Source of the DNA: Geomonas edaphica
GTDB taxonomy: Bacteria; Desulfobacterota; Desulfuromonadia; Geobacterales; Geobacteraceae
Direction: 5' to 3'
DNA: 64,000 bases
Assembly: GCF_004917075.1 (NCBI RefSeq)
Contig: NZ_SSYB01000003.1
Coordinates: forward strand, 124,001-188,000
The notes under the pieces are model-generated. The model made no database searches. It was not told where the DNA came from and saw only the letters and a program-made list of their open reading frames with translations. Below, piece after piece: positions 18,414-28,245 of this stretch (position 1 is its first letter; every line of letters begins with the position of its first letter). The translations under genes were made by a program, and so were the position numbers.

Positions 18414-19921
18414 CTACAGGTCGACCCCGCAGTAGGAAAGGTTGAAGCTCTTGTTGCAAAGCGGGAAGTCCGAGATCTGCCCACCTCTCAGCGCCATGGC
18501 GAGCCCGCTCCAGTTGTGGAAGGAGGGGTCGGTCACCTTGTAGCGGGAAAATGCCCCGCGCGCGTCGGTGAGCGCCACGTGACACACCTCGCCGCGCCAC
18601 CCCTCGGTGAGGGCGACGGCGAGACATTCCGCGGAAACCTCCCCCACCGCGCGCCGCGTCGCCCCACCGGGTAGTTGGGCGAGCTGTTCCTCGATGAAGT
18701 CGAGCGACTTCTCCATCTCCAGCCAGCGCACCATGGTCCGGGCATAGACGTCCCCGCTCTTTCCGGTCTCCACCGGGATCTGGCTCATGCTGTAGATGCC
18801 GAAGGGGTGGTCGCGCCGGATGTCGCGGTTCAACCCGCTCGCGCGCGCCGCGGGCCCCACAAGGCCTAGCTCCAGGGCGGTCTGTTCGCTCACGACACCG
18901 GTCCCCTCGAGCCTTGCCAGCACGGACGGGGTATCCCAAAGCAGATCGATGGCGTTGGTCACCTCGTCCCGGGCGGTCCTGATCCGGTCCGCGAGCTGGC
19001 GCGCCCCATCGGCGGAGAGATCGAAGGCGACGCCGCCGGGAACCACCAGGTCGCGCCCGAAGCGGCTGCCGCAGATGCCGGCGGTCATGTTGAGGAAGTC
19101 GCCCCGGATCCTGCCGCAGAAGGAAGCGGTGGGGAGGTAGCCCACGTCGCCTGAGATAGCGCCCAGATCCCCGGTGTGGTTCGCCAGGCGCTCCAGTTCG
19201 AGGGCAATGCCGCGCACGGCCTGGGCGCGGGCGGGAGGCGCCGTCGAGGCGAGCGCCTCCACGATCATGGCGTAGGCGGTGCCGTGGCCGATGGTGGTGT
19301 CCCCGGCCATGGTCTCGGCAAGCTTTCTCATCCTCTCGCCCGGGCGCCCCTGCATCATGCGCTCGACGCCGCGGTGCTGGTAACCAAGCGAGACCTCCAG
19401 GTGCATCACCTCCTCGCCAAAGCACTGGAAGCGGAAGTGCCCCGGCTCGATGATGCCGGCGTGCACCGGCCCCACCGCCACCTCGTGCACCTCGTCCCCC
19501 TCGACGCGATAGAAGTCCATGATGCCGATGGTCGGCGGGCGGTGCGGGGCCGACCCGGGAAGGGAGCCCAGCGCCGGGGCGAAACGGACCGGCTTTGGCC
19601 AAGGGTGCCCCTCCGGGTCCAGCGAGAACTGCTCAGCTATCTCCCGCTCGAAGAGATGGAGCTGCGGCGCCTCGTCGGTCAGGGAGTAGAAAGACTTACC
19701 CGTGACCAGCGTGCTCATGACACCTATGGTCGCGTGGCTCTTGAAGGAGAGGAGGCAGTAAAGCCTCACCCCGTCCTCGGCCTGGACCCCGAAGTAGGAG
19801 ACCACGCGCCAGCCGCCGGAAAGAGCCGAGAGAAGCGCCTGGGCGAAACGATCCGGGGCGTGCTGCGGGATCTCGCGCAGGGAAAGGGTGCCGCCGTTTT
19901 GCGTGAAGACCATGGAAGGGG

Positions 19922-19925
<4 letters not shown>
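18414..19925 (-). CDS. NuoCD/HycE-like large subunit lacking [NiFe] ligands
   Basis: A 503-residue fusion of a 30-kDa (NuoC) domain (FEREIAEQFSLDPEGHPWPK) and a 49-kDa/hydrogenase-large-subunit domain. The latter starts at GPVHAGIIEPGHFRFQCFG and contains SLGYQHRGVERMM. In hydrogenases this region carries RxCGxC and the C-terminus DPCxxC. Here the first motif reads MAGDTTIGHG and the C-terminus FNLSYCGVDL, so at least three of the four nickel-binding cysteines are missing. The protein should therefore not produce or oxidise hydrogen; quinone reduction, as in NuoD, is a reasonable inference. It overlaps the preceding gene by 4 bp in the operon. Confidence 0.88.
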
Positions 19926-21355
<1,430 letters not shown>

Positions 21356-21359
21356 GCAG

Positions 21360-22001
21360 TTATTCCTCCCTCAGCGCGGAGAGTCTCGAGGTGTCGATGC
21401 TCGAGAACTCGCGGCTGATGTGATTGATGACGATCCCCATGACGAAGATGCCGACCAGGAGGTCGAGAAGCGCCCCAGCCTCCACCATGACCGGCATGGC
21501 GTCGGCAAGGAGCAGGCCGAACAGGAAGATCCCGTTTTCCATGAGGAGGTAGCCGAGCACCTGGGAGATCGCCTTGCGCCGCCCCATGAGGACCAGGAAA
21601 CCGCACATGAGGGTCGCCGCGGCGGCAGGGACCACGAGGAGCCCCTCGTGCTCGGGGGCGAGCGGAAGCTTCGCCGCGAAGATGAAGGCGAGCGAGGTGA
21701 AGAGCGCACCGAGCACCAGGGACGGGATGTAGCCGATGAACGGGGAGAACTCCCGCTCGATCTCCGCCTTCTTGATGGCGCGGATGATGAGGGTCGGGAT
21801 CAGCGCCCCCTTGACGAGGACGATGCTCACCACGATGAAGGCCAGGTGCCAGGAGAAGGGGTGCACGAGCGCCGGGAGGACGCCGAGCAGCACCCCCTGC
21901 ACGGCGACGCTTCGCACCGAAAAGGCGAGGCGGCTCGTGCCGAGGACGGCGAAGTTGATGAGTAGGCAAAGTACCAGGAGCTGGTCGGCCAGGGAATTCA
22001 T
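21360..22001 (-). CDS. HyfE/NuoK-like membrane subunit
   Basis: A 213-residue membrane protein with about seven hydrophobic helices (LVLCLLINFAVLGTSRLAF; LAFIVVSIVLVKGALIPTLI). The C-terminal half resembles NuoK, with acidic residues in transmembrane positions (GYLLMENGIFLFGLLLADAM, equivalent to the NuoK glutamate that joins the proton path). It lies 4 bp from both neighbours, HyfD-like upstream and HyfF-like downstream. It is a structural and proton-relay subunit of the complex. Confidence 0.82.
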   Translation of the reverse strand: MNSLADQLLVLCLLINFAVLGTSRLAFSVRSVAVQGVLLGVLPALVHPFSWHLAFIVVSIVLVKGALIPTLIIRAIKKAEIEREFSPFIGYIPSLVLGALFTSLAFIFAAKLPLAPEHEGLLVVPAAAATLMCGFLVLMGRRKAISQVLGYLLMENGIFLFGLLLADAMPVMVEAGALLDLLVGIFVMGIVINHISREFSSIDTSRLSALREE

Positions 22002-22005
22002 ATCG

Positions 22006-22914
22006 TCACCTCACTACCAGGACCAGGGAGAACGCGGTCAGAATCAGGGCTGCCACCAAAAGCTGGGGCACGCGGATCAGCCTCAGGCGCGCCATCACCG
22101 ACTCGACCACACCGATGGCGACGGCAAGCCCCAGCATGCCGCAGGCGAAGATGCCCCAGTCGAGATAGCCGTTACCCGAGGAAAAGGGAAGCGCGATGTT
22201 CACGAAGAGCGCGCCCAGGAGGTAGAGCTTCAGGGCCGCGCCGTAGAGTATGCAGCAGAAATAGGGCCCGCTGTGGTCGAGCACCATCACCTCGTGGATC
22301 ATGGTGAGCTCCAAGTGGGTGTTCGGGTCGTCGAAGGGGATGCGGCAGTTCTCGGCGAGGACCACCACGAAGAGCCCGGCCAAAAGCAGGATGAGAGCGG
22401 CACCGGTGGCGAGCCATACCGAGAGTGTCACGTGCTGCAGCATCGGCGTGAGACTCATGGTCCCCGAAAGCCTCGTGAGCGTGATGAGAGCGAAGAAGAG
22501 GGTCGGCTCGGCGAGGCAGGAGAAGGTGACCTCGCGGGCCGCCCCCATCCCCTCGAAGCTCGAGGCGGTGTCGAGCGCCGCGGTCGTGGTGAAGAAGCGC
22601 CCCAGGGCGAAGAGATAGGCGAAGAGGATCATGTCCCCCTCGAAGGAGATCGGTGCGGCGTGTCGCCCGAGAGGTACCAGAAGCGAGGCGAAGAGGGTCG
22701 CGGCGAGCGTCACCACGGGACCGGCGCGGAAGATCCAGGTCGTGCTATCCGAGAGGACGATCCCCTTTTGCATCAGCCGCCCCATATCGTAGTAGGGCTG
22801 CAGAAAAGGGGCGCCGACCCGGCCCGCGAAGGCCGCCTTGGTCTTGCCGATCACCCCGAGAAGCAGCGGGGGCATGGCGAGCACCAGCGCCATGTGGAAG
22901 ATTGTGTCGATCAT
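22006..22914 (-). CDS. HyfD/HycD/NuoH-like membrane subunit
   Basis: A 302-residue protein of the complex I subunit 1 (NuoH) family with eight predicted helices. It has AFAGRVGAPFLQPYYDMGRL near the N-terminus, the conserved quinone-site or interface loop, and the later acidic cluster AENCRIPFDDPNTHLELTMI, the hallmark ExxR...D/E block of NuoH/HycD. It anchors the hydrophilic arm (NuoB/NuoCD-like subunits) to the membrane and forms part of the substrate cavity. It lies between hyfB-like (34 bp upstream) and hyfE-like (4 bp downstream) genes. Confidence 0.88.
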   Translation of the reverse strand: MIDTIFHMALVLAMPPLLLGVIGKTKAAFAGRVGAPFLQPYYDMGRLMQKGIVLSDSTTWIFRAGPVVTLAATLFASLLVPLGRHAAPISFEGDMILFAYLFALGRFFTTTAALDTASSFEGMGAAREVTFSCLAEPTLFFALITLTRLSGTMSLTPMLQHVTLSVWLATGAALILLLAGLFVVVLAENCRIPFDDPNTHLELTMIHEVMVLDHSGPYFCCILYGAALKLYLLGALFVNIALPFSSGNGYLDWGIFACGMLGLAVAIGVVESVMARLRLIRVPQLLVAALILTAFSLVLVVR

Positions 22915-22948
22915 GTCCGACTCCTGTTCGCAATCATGCTCGCATAAT

Positions 22949-24925
22949 TCAATGCACCCACAAAAGAAGCAGCATCAGCGTCACGAAGATGTAGAGGATG
23001 TAGATCTGCACCTCGCCATGCTGCAGCCTTCTCAGGAAGGCGCAGGCGACCCCCGCGATGTTCAGGAACGGGAGCACCACCCGATGCAGCAGGGTCTCCT
23101 CCGGCGCGTAACTGAGCCTCGCCGCCGCCGGGGCAAGTCCCCGCACCGGATCGACATGGAGCCGGGTCCGGATCAGGGCGCCGGAGAGGGACGAGAAGAA
23201 GACGCCGAAGGAGCTGCCGGTGTACTGGATGCGCGGCGAAGGGCGCAAGTAGCCGCATCCCCAGGTGGGTCCCGAGGTCGAGCATCCCTTCACCCTCCCC
23301 TGCAGGAAGAGGTACAGGACGGCAGCCAGGATGAGCACGCTTCCCCCCGCGACGGCAAACCAGACCGGGGGCACCGGCAGCGCCGAGACAAGCCCGGTGT
23401 CCGGGGCGAGCGCCCTCAGTGCCGGCTGCACCAACGCCATGAAGACCGGCGGGAAAAGCCCGCCCAGAAGGGAAAGGGCCGCGAGGAGGCCAATCGGGGC
23501 GAGCATGGTGACCGGCGCCTCGTGTCCGTGCGCGGCGGCTTCGGTGCGGGGTTCGCCCAGAAAAGCGATGCCGTAGAGTTTCACGAAGGCGATCACCGCA
23601 ACGCCCCCCACCATGGCGAGGACCGGCGCCCCGAGCGCGATAAAGGGCGCTGCGGAGCGGGCCTCCCCGAAGAAGCCCAAGTAAAGGAGCATCTCGGAGG
23701 CGAAGCCGTTGAAGGGAGGGAGACCGCAGATGGCGATGGAACCGCACAGGGCGAAGAAGGCGGTGAAGGGAAGACGGCGCGCGAGTCCCCCCATCCGGTC
23801 GAGGTCGCGGGTCCCGGCGGCGTGCATGACGCTCCCGGCGCAGAAAAAGAGCAGCGGCTTGAATATGGCGTGGTTCAGGACGTGGAACAGCGCGGCGGCA
23901 AGCCCCAGGAAGGCGAGGCGCGGGTTGCCGCTTCCCTCCCCCAGAAGGAAGAGGCCGATGCCGGTGGTTATGATCCCGAGGTTTTCGATGCTGCTGTAGG
24001 CGAGCAGACGCTTGATGTCCTTTTGCGCCGAGGCGACGCAGATCCCGGCAAGGGCGGAGGTGAGCCCTACCGCGGTGAGGAGCGCGCCCCACCAGAGCGG
24101 ACGTTCCGACACGAAGGACATGACCCGCAGAAGGCCATAGATCCCGACCTTGAGCATCACGCCGGAGAGGAGCGCGGATACGTGACTCGGCGCGTTGGCG
24201 TGCGCCGACGGGAGCCACAGGTGGAGCGGCATCATCCCGGCCTTGGAACCAAAACCGGCCAGGGCGAGGAGGAAGAGGACGCTCGTGACGCCGCCGGCGA
24301 CGGCCAGGGACTGCGGCGCCGGAAAGGAGAAGCTCCCGGTGATCCAGAAAAGCGAAGCGAAAAGGGCCGTCAGCGCCGCCCCACCCAAGTGGCTCGCCAC
24401 CAGGTACACGATCCCTGCGCTTCTCACCTCTTTCTCACCATGTTCGGCGACGAGCAGAAAATAGCCGGAGAGCGCCATCACCTCCCACGACATCATGAAG
24501 AGAAACCCGTTTCTCGCTACGACCACCATGGCCATGGCACAGGCGAGGAGACCGTAGAAAAAGGTGACGCTTTTTTCGGAATTATGGGAGGTTGCGGGCC
24601 AGTAACCGAGGGCGTAAAGGGAGCCTGCGGGGAAGATGAGGAAGATGGGGATCAGAAAGAATAGAGAGAGAGGGTCGAGGGCGACTTCGCAGGGGCCAAA
24701 GGGGAGGTTCCAGTTCAGGGTGAAGCTTGCTTCTCCACCGCCGATGAGCAGGTAGAGAATGGAAGGCAGCGCGAGAATTGAGCTTGTCAGGGCCGCTACC
24801 GAGGCCAGCCGCTGTCCCAGTGTTCCGTGTCTCAGAAAGAGACCGGGCAACCCGGAACAGCCGGCTAAAACTATTGCGCAAAGGACCAGAAATGCCGGGT
24901 CCCGCATCATGTCAAAAAACAACAT
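22949..24925 (-). CDS. HyfB/NuoL-like ion-translocating subunit, first paralogue
   Basis: A 658-residue antiporter-like protein of the NuoL/MrpA class and the first gene of the six-gene operon. It has about 14 helices with FMMSWEVMALSGYFLLVAEH, the channel-lysine motif GFGSKAGMMPLHLWLPSAHA, and RLLAYSSIENLGIITTGIGL. A C-terminal soluble extension reads GPTWGCGYLRPSPRIQYTGS and then HGEVQIYILYIFVTLMLLLL. The same extension occurs in the paralogue at 28246-30240. It is expected to translocate protons or sodium at the distal end of the membrane arm. AAGGGTGG precedes the ATG. Confidence 0.9.
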   Translation of the reverse strand: MLFFDMMRDPAFLVLCAIVLAGCSGLPGLFLRHGTLGQRLASVAALTSSILALPSILYLLIGGGEASFTLNWNLPFGPCEVALDPLSLFFLIPIFLIFPAGSLYALGYWPATSHNSEKSVTFFYGLLACAMAMVVVARNGFLFMMSWEVMALSGYFLLVAEHGEKEVRSAGIVYLVASHLGGAALTALFASLFWITGSFSFPAPQSLAVAGGVTSVLFLLALAGFGSKAGMMPLHLWLPSAHANAPSHVSALLSGVMLKVGIYGLLRVMSFVSERPLWWGALLTAVGLTSALAGICVASAQKDIKRLLAYSSIENLGIITTGIGLFLLGEGSGNPRLAFLGLAAALFHVLNHAIFKPLLFFCAGSVMHAAGTRDLDRMGGLARRLPFTAFFALCGSIAICGLPPFNGFASEMLLYLGFFGEARSAAPFIALGAPVLAMVGGVAVIAFVKLYGIAFLGEPRTEAAAHGHEAPVTMLAPIGLLAALSLLGGLFPPVFMALVQPALRALAPDTGLVSALPVPPVWFAVAGGSVLILAAVLYLFLQGRVKGCSTSGPTWGCGYLRPSPRIQYTGSSFGVFFSSLSGALIRTRLHVDPVRGLAPAAARLSYAPEETLLHRVVLPFLNIAGVACAFLRRLQHGEVQIYILYIFVTLMLLLLWVH

Positions 24926-25091
24926 AACCCACCCTTTCGAACCAGGAACGGATCGCGAATCTGACCATCGAGTTTCAACCTTCCGCGGCGTTCACCACGA
25001 AGCGGAAGGGGAGCAAAGCTGCCGGTACTGCCGCCCCCCGTGCGGCACGGCACGAAGTGCCGTTACTGTTTACAGGGGTGACAGGGACCTC

Positions 25092-25120
25092 AACATACTC
25101 CCTGAATATCGATTTGTCAA
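25092..25120 (-). promoter_or_regulatory. Sigma-70-like promoter of the Hyf/Ehr-like operon
   Basis: On the reverse strand TTGACA (25120-25115, perfect -35) and TATGTT (25097-25092) are spaced by 17 bp. The predicted leader is about 160 nt and contains a small hairpin (GGCAC/GTGCC at about 25050-25065), leaving room for post-transcriptional control. Confidence 0.5.
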
Positions 25121-25382
25121 AAAAAGATTATTAATCTTTGAGCTGCGCCGATAAAACAACCGCACGGCTCAAGTTCCTTGTTTTCCTGCCGACTGGGGTT
25201 ATCATTAAGGCCACACGTCCATCCATTCCGAACGATGTTATACAAAATACCAGATTCATAGTTTTTTTCATCCACTGTCGGGATTGATTACGAAGAAAAA
25301 AGGGGTTTCAAGACGGCGCTCCGGTAATGAGGTCACGCGAACAGGCGTGGTTTCAACGCGGACTCCCGGAGTACCGGAAGTT

Positions 25383-25561
25383 TGTCCACGAAGCGCTGCA
25401 GATGCCACCACGTCCTCCCCTTTGCGAAGGGGAGACAGAGGGGATTTGCTTTGGTCAATCACAGAACATCTAGCTGAGGCGGCCTTGGAAAAAACCAAAT
25501 CCCCCCTGCCCCCCCTTCGCAAAGGGGGGAACGCTAGGGCTCGTGCAGCACTACGTGGGCA
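25383..25561. repeat. MITE-like inverted-repeat element
   Basis: The outer arms TGTCCACGAAGCGCTGCA (25383-25400) and TGCAGCACTACGTGGGCA (25544-25561) are imperfect inverted repeats. Nested arms at about 25414-25455 and 25485-25529 contain CCCCTTTGCGAAGGGG-type palindromes, each followed by a GGGGGATTTG-type segment. The whole can fold into one long hairpin, carries no transposase, and lies about 55 bp before the cbcS start. Confidence 0.65.
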
Positions 25562-25615
25562 GTTGAATCCTGATTCCCAGCAACTTTTTGAACAACTAAA
25601 CAAAAGGAGGGTGAC

Positions 25616-26092
25616 GTGAAGAGTCACGTTTGGCGACCGCTTTTCGTCGTGCTGGTGGTGATCGCCCTGGTGCTGGTGGCGCGCAAGCTCCTGGTGCCGG
25701 CCGACTTCGGCGTCGGTGCGCGGGGGTACATGTACGGCTGGCACCGCGCCGGCAACGAGCAGCAGTGGAAAGAGGTGGCGGTGAAGTACAAGACCGCTCA
25801 GCACTGCATGCAGTGCCACCGCGACAAGTACGACGAGATGAAGGAGTCCCCGCACCGCAACATCAACTGCGAGAACTGTCACGGACCCGCCCTGAACCAC
25901 CCGGACGATCCCCACACCCTGACCATGGACCGCAGCCGCGAACTCTGCGCGCGCTGCCACACCCGCCTCCCCTACCCCGGCAGCAACCGCGGCGTCATGA
26001 AGGGAATCGATCCGAAGACGCACAACGTCGGGCTTGACTGCGTGACCTGCCACTGGCCGCACGATCCCAGGAAGGAGGGACACAAGAGATGA
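25616..26092 (+). CDS. cbcS: Membrane-anchored tetraheme cytochrome c (CbcS type)
   Basis: A 158-residue protein with one N-terminal transmembrane anchor (WRPLFVVLVVIALVLVARKL) and four CXXCH sites at residues 64-68, 85-89, 111-115 and 142-146. The start is GTG with AGGAGGG just upstream. It overlaps the next gene by 4 bp (ATGA). The cytochrome-FeS-NrfD order matches the CbcSTU quinol oxidoreductase described in Geobacter, in which the cytochrome takes electrons to the periplasm. The symbol is assigned from gene order and heme number, not from a sequence comparison. Confidence 0.78.
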   Translation: MKSHVWRPLFVVLVVIALVLVARKLLVPADFGVGARGYMYGWHRAGNEQQWKEVAVKYKTAQHCMQCHRDKYDEMKESPHRNINCENCHGPALNHPDDPHTLTMDRSRELCARCHTRLPYPGSNRGVMKGIDPKTHNVGLDCVTCHWPHDPRKEGHKR

Positions 26093-26871
26093 TCACTAGA
26101 CGATCCTTCTGTAAAAAATCGCTGCTCATCGCCGGCGGCCTCGCCGTTCCCCTCGCCGCGCTGGAACTCTTCGATCCGCGCAAACTTCTCGCCGAGAAGG
26201 ACCAGAAGGGGCCCCGTTGGGTGTTCCTGGTGGACACCCGCAAGTGCGTCGGCTGCGGCTTCTGCGTCAAGGGGTGCAAGGTGGAGAACGAGGTCCCTTA
26301 CGATGCCAACGTGACCCGCACCTGGGTCGAGCGCTACGTGGTCACCAACGACGGCAAGACCCACATCGACTCCCCGAAGGGGGCGCGCGACGGCTTCCCG
26401 GAAAAGGGAATCGACATCGGCCACGGCAAGTTGGAGGAGATCAGGGACGAGGACATCGAGAAGGCGTTCTTCGTGCCGAAGCTGTGCAACCAGTGCGACA
26501 ACCCGCCCTGCGTGCAGGTCTGCCCGGTGGGGGCCACCTACCAGACCGCGGACGGCGTGGTGCTCGTCGACCGCAAGTGGTGCATAGGCTGCGGCTACTG
26601 CATCATGGGGTGCCCGTACGGGGTACGCTTTTTCCACCCGGTCTACCACGTGGCCGAGAAGTGCAACTTCTGCTACCACCGCATCACCAAGGGGATGCAA
26701 ACCGCCTGCGTCGACAGCTGCGCCTTCGGCGCCCGGCGCGTGGGGAACCTGCGGGACCCGGAAGACCCGGTGACCAAGGTGATCATGACCGAGCGAGTGA
26801 ATGTGCTTAAAGAAGAGTACGGAACCAAGCCGCAGGTGTTCTACCTGGGGCTCTCCAAGGAGGTGAAATAG
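26089..26871 (+). CDS. cbcT: Periplasmic four-cluster [4Fe-4S] ferredoxin-like subunit with Tat signal (CbcT type)
   Basis: The 260-residue product begins with a twin-arginine signal (TRRSFCKKSLLIAGGLAVPL) and carries four ferredoxin cysteine sets: CVGCGFCVKGCK, CNQCDNPPCVQVCP, CIGCGYCIMGCP and CNFCYHR...ACVDSC. This is the NrfC/PsrB/DmsB pattern. It transfers electrons between the NrfD-like quinol site and the cytochrome on the periplasmic side. It is translationally coupled to cbcS, and the NrfD gene follows 2 bp later. Confidence 0.88.
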   Translation: MITRRSFCKKSLLIAGGLAVPLAALELFDPRKLLAEKDQKGPRWVFLVDTRKCVGCGFCVKGCKVENEVPYDANVTRTWVERYVVTNDGKTHIDSPKGARDGFPEKGIDIGHGKLEEIRDEDIEKAFFVPKLCNQCDNPPCVQVCPVGATYQTADGVVLVDRKWCIGCGYCIMGCPYGVRFFHPVYHVAEKCNFCYHRITKGMQTACVDSCAFGARRVGNLRDPEDPVTKVIMTERVNVLKEEYGTKPQVFYLGLSKEVK

Positions 26872-26873
26872 CC

Positions 26874-28118
26874 ATGGTGCACGGAGAAGCCTGGACCATA
26901 AAGGAGTTTTTCACCTATCCCAACGAGTACATCTACTGGACCATCCAGATCGTCATGTACCCCTTCATGACCGGCCTCGTGGCGGGCGCCTTCGTGCTCT
27001 CCTCGCTGTACCACGTCTTCGGGGTGAAGCAGCTCAAAGACATCGCGCGTTTCTCGCTGGTCTTCTCGTTCGCGCTGTTGCCCGTTGCCATGCTGCCGCT
27101 TTTGATGCACCTGCAGCAGCCGTTCAGGGGGATCGAGGTGATGATGACGCCGCACTTCACCTCGGCCATCGCCGCCTTCGGCATCGTCTTCAGCACCTAC
27201 GGCATGATCGTCGCGTCCGAGCTCTGGTTCGTGTACCGGAAGCACTTCGTGGAGACGGCGCAGGAATTGAAGGCGCTGCCGCAACCGGGGGCAGTGGACA
27301 AGCTGCGCTGCATCCTCTTCTCGGTCCTCACCCTCGGCGCGTGGGACGTCTCGCACGAGGCGCTCGAGGCGGACGAGCGGGCGGTGAAAAAGCTCGCCGC
27401 GGCGGGCATCCCGGTCGCCTGCTTCCTGCACGGCTACGCCGGTTTCATCTTCGGCTCGGTGAAGGCCAACGCGCTCTGGATGACGCCGCTCATGCCGGTC
27501 ATCTTCATATGTTCCGCGGTCGTCTCCGGTATCGCCCTTTGCATCCTCACCTACATTCTCACCATGGAAATCAGGAAGCAGCTCTCGCTCAGGCGCCGCC
27601 TCGCCCATCCCGAGATCCCCTCCATGGAGGAGCTGAAGAGCGCCGAGGCGCACGTAGTCGCCATGACCTCGCGCTACCTCCTCATGTTCATGGTGGCGGC
27701 GATCACTCTGGAGCTTCTCGACCTGATCTTCAGGGGGTACACAGCTGTCAAATCGTGGGACATCCTGCGGAGCGTAATCTACGAGCGGGACTTCGTGAAC
27801 ATCTTCGTGATCCAGTACGGGCTAGGGAACCTGGTCCCCTTCTTCCTCTTCCTGATCCCCGGGCTCACCATCAGACGCGCCACGGTCGGGACGGTGCTCG
27901 TGCTTTTAGGGGTCTTCATGATGCGCTGGAACGTCGTCATCGGCGGGCAGGCGTTCTCCTCGTCCTTCTCTGGGTTCATGCACTACGTCCTGCCGATTTG
28001 GCCGACCAGCATGGAGACCCTGAAGGAAGGGCTCTTCGGCGCCCTCATCGTCGCCATCGTCCCCTTCTGCATCTTCTACGTGCTGAACAAGGTCATGCCG
28101 GTGTTTAAAAAGGCGTGA
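26874..28118 (+). CDS. cbcU: NrfD/PsrC-like quinol-oxidising membrane subunit (CbcU type)
   Basis: A 414-residue polytopic protein with about ten transmembrane helices. It shows the NrfD-family opening (TIKEFFTYPNEYIYWTIQIV), acidic and histidine residues inside membrane helices, and FYVLNKVMPVFKKA at the end. Family members bind menaquinol and lack hemes, passing electrons to an attached FeS subunit. It is the third gene of the unit, so the complex would couple the menaquinol pool to periplasmic cytochromes. The direction and any energy conservation are not determined by the sequence. Confidence 0.88.
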   Translation: MVHGEAWTIKEFFTYPNEYIYWTIQIVMYPFMTGLVAGAFVLSSLYHVFGVKQLKDIARFSLVFSFALLPVAMLPLLMHLQQPFRGIEVMMTPHFTSAIAAFGIVFSTYGMIVASELWFVYRKHFVETAQELKALPQPGAVDKLRCILFSVLTLGAWDVSHEALEADERAVKKLAAAGIPVACFLHGYAGFIFGSVKANALWMTPLMPVIFICSAVVSGIALCILTYILTMEIRKQLSLRRRLAHPEIPSMEELKSAEAHVVAMTSRYLLMFMVAAITLELLDLIFRGYTAVKSWDILRSVIYERDFVNIFVIQYGLGNLVPFFLFLIPGLTIRRATVGTVLVLLGVFMMRWNVVIGGQAFSSSFSGFMHYVLPIWPTSMETLKEGLFGALIVAIVPFCIFYVLNKVMPVFKKA

Positions 28119-28154
28119 GGTACTTCAACGTTCGACGTTGAGCATTCGTCCACG

Positions 28155-28242
28155 CTCCTCCCCCCGCAGGGGGAGGGTCGGGAGGGGGGATTTCATGCCG
28201 GACAAAAGCCCCCTCCCTGCCCTCCCCCTCCGGGGGCGGGGT
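28155..28242. repeat. GC-rich palindromic repeat between convergent genes
   Basis: The left arm 28155-28190 (CCCCCCGCAGGGGGAGGG core) and right arm 28208-28242 (CCCTCCCCCTCCGGGGGC core) are near-perfect inverted repeats separated by about 17 bases. They sit between the ends of cbcU and the second hyfB-like gene. It may work as a bidirectional transcription barrier, but there is no T-run at the stem base. Confidence 0.5.
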
Positions 28243-28245
28243 TTA

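Larger units (their letters stand above)
24926..25615. other. Divergent intergenic region between the Hyf-like operon and cbcSTU
   Basis: This 690-bp gap holds the operon promoter at 25092-25120 and its GC-rich leader, an AT-rich stretch (25100-25280), and a 179-bp inverted-repeat element (25383-25561). The 111-codon forward frame over the element is composed of the repeat and is not considered a gene. Confidence 0.6.

Noticed and set aside
22838-24664. A 608-codon forward open frame opposite the first HyfB-like and HyfD-like genes
   Set aside because: It is a highly charged, low-complexity translation caused by GC-rich codons of the real membrane-protein genes on the other strand.
25128-25154. 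Exact sigma-28 -10 sequence GCCGATAA at 25147-25154
   Set aside because: The bases 15 positions upstream are TTAT rather than TAAA, and no chemotaxis or flagellar gene follows.
25284-25619. A 111-codon forward frame ahead of cbcS
   Set aside because: It is made of the inverted-repeat element (repeated PLRRGDRGDL/PLRKGG-type translation) and runs into the cbcS ribosome binding site.
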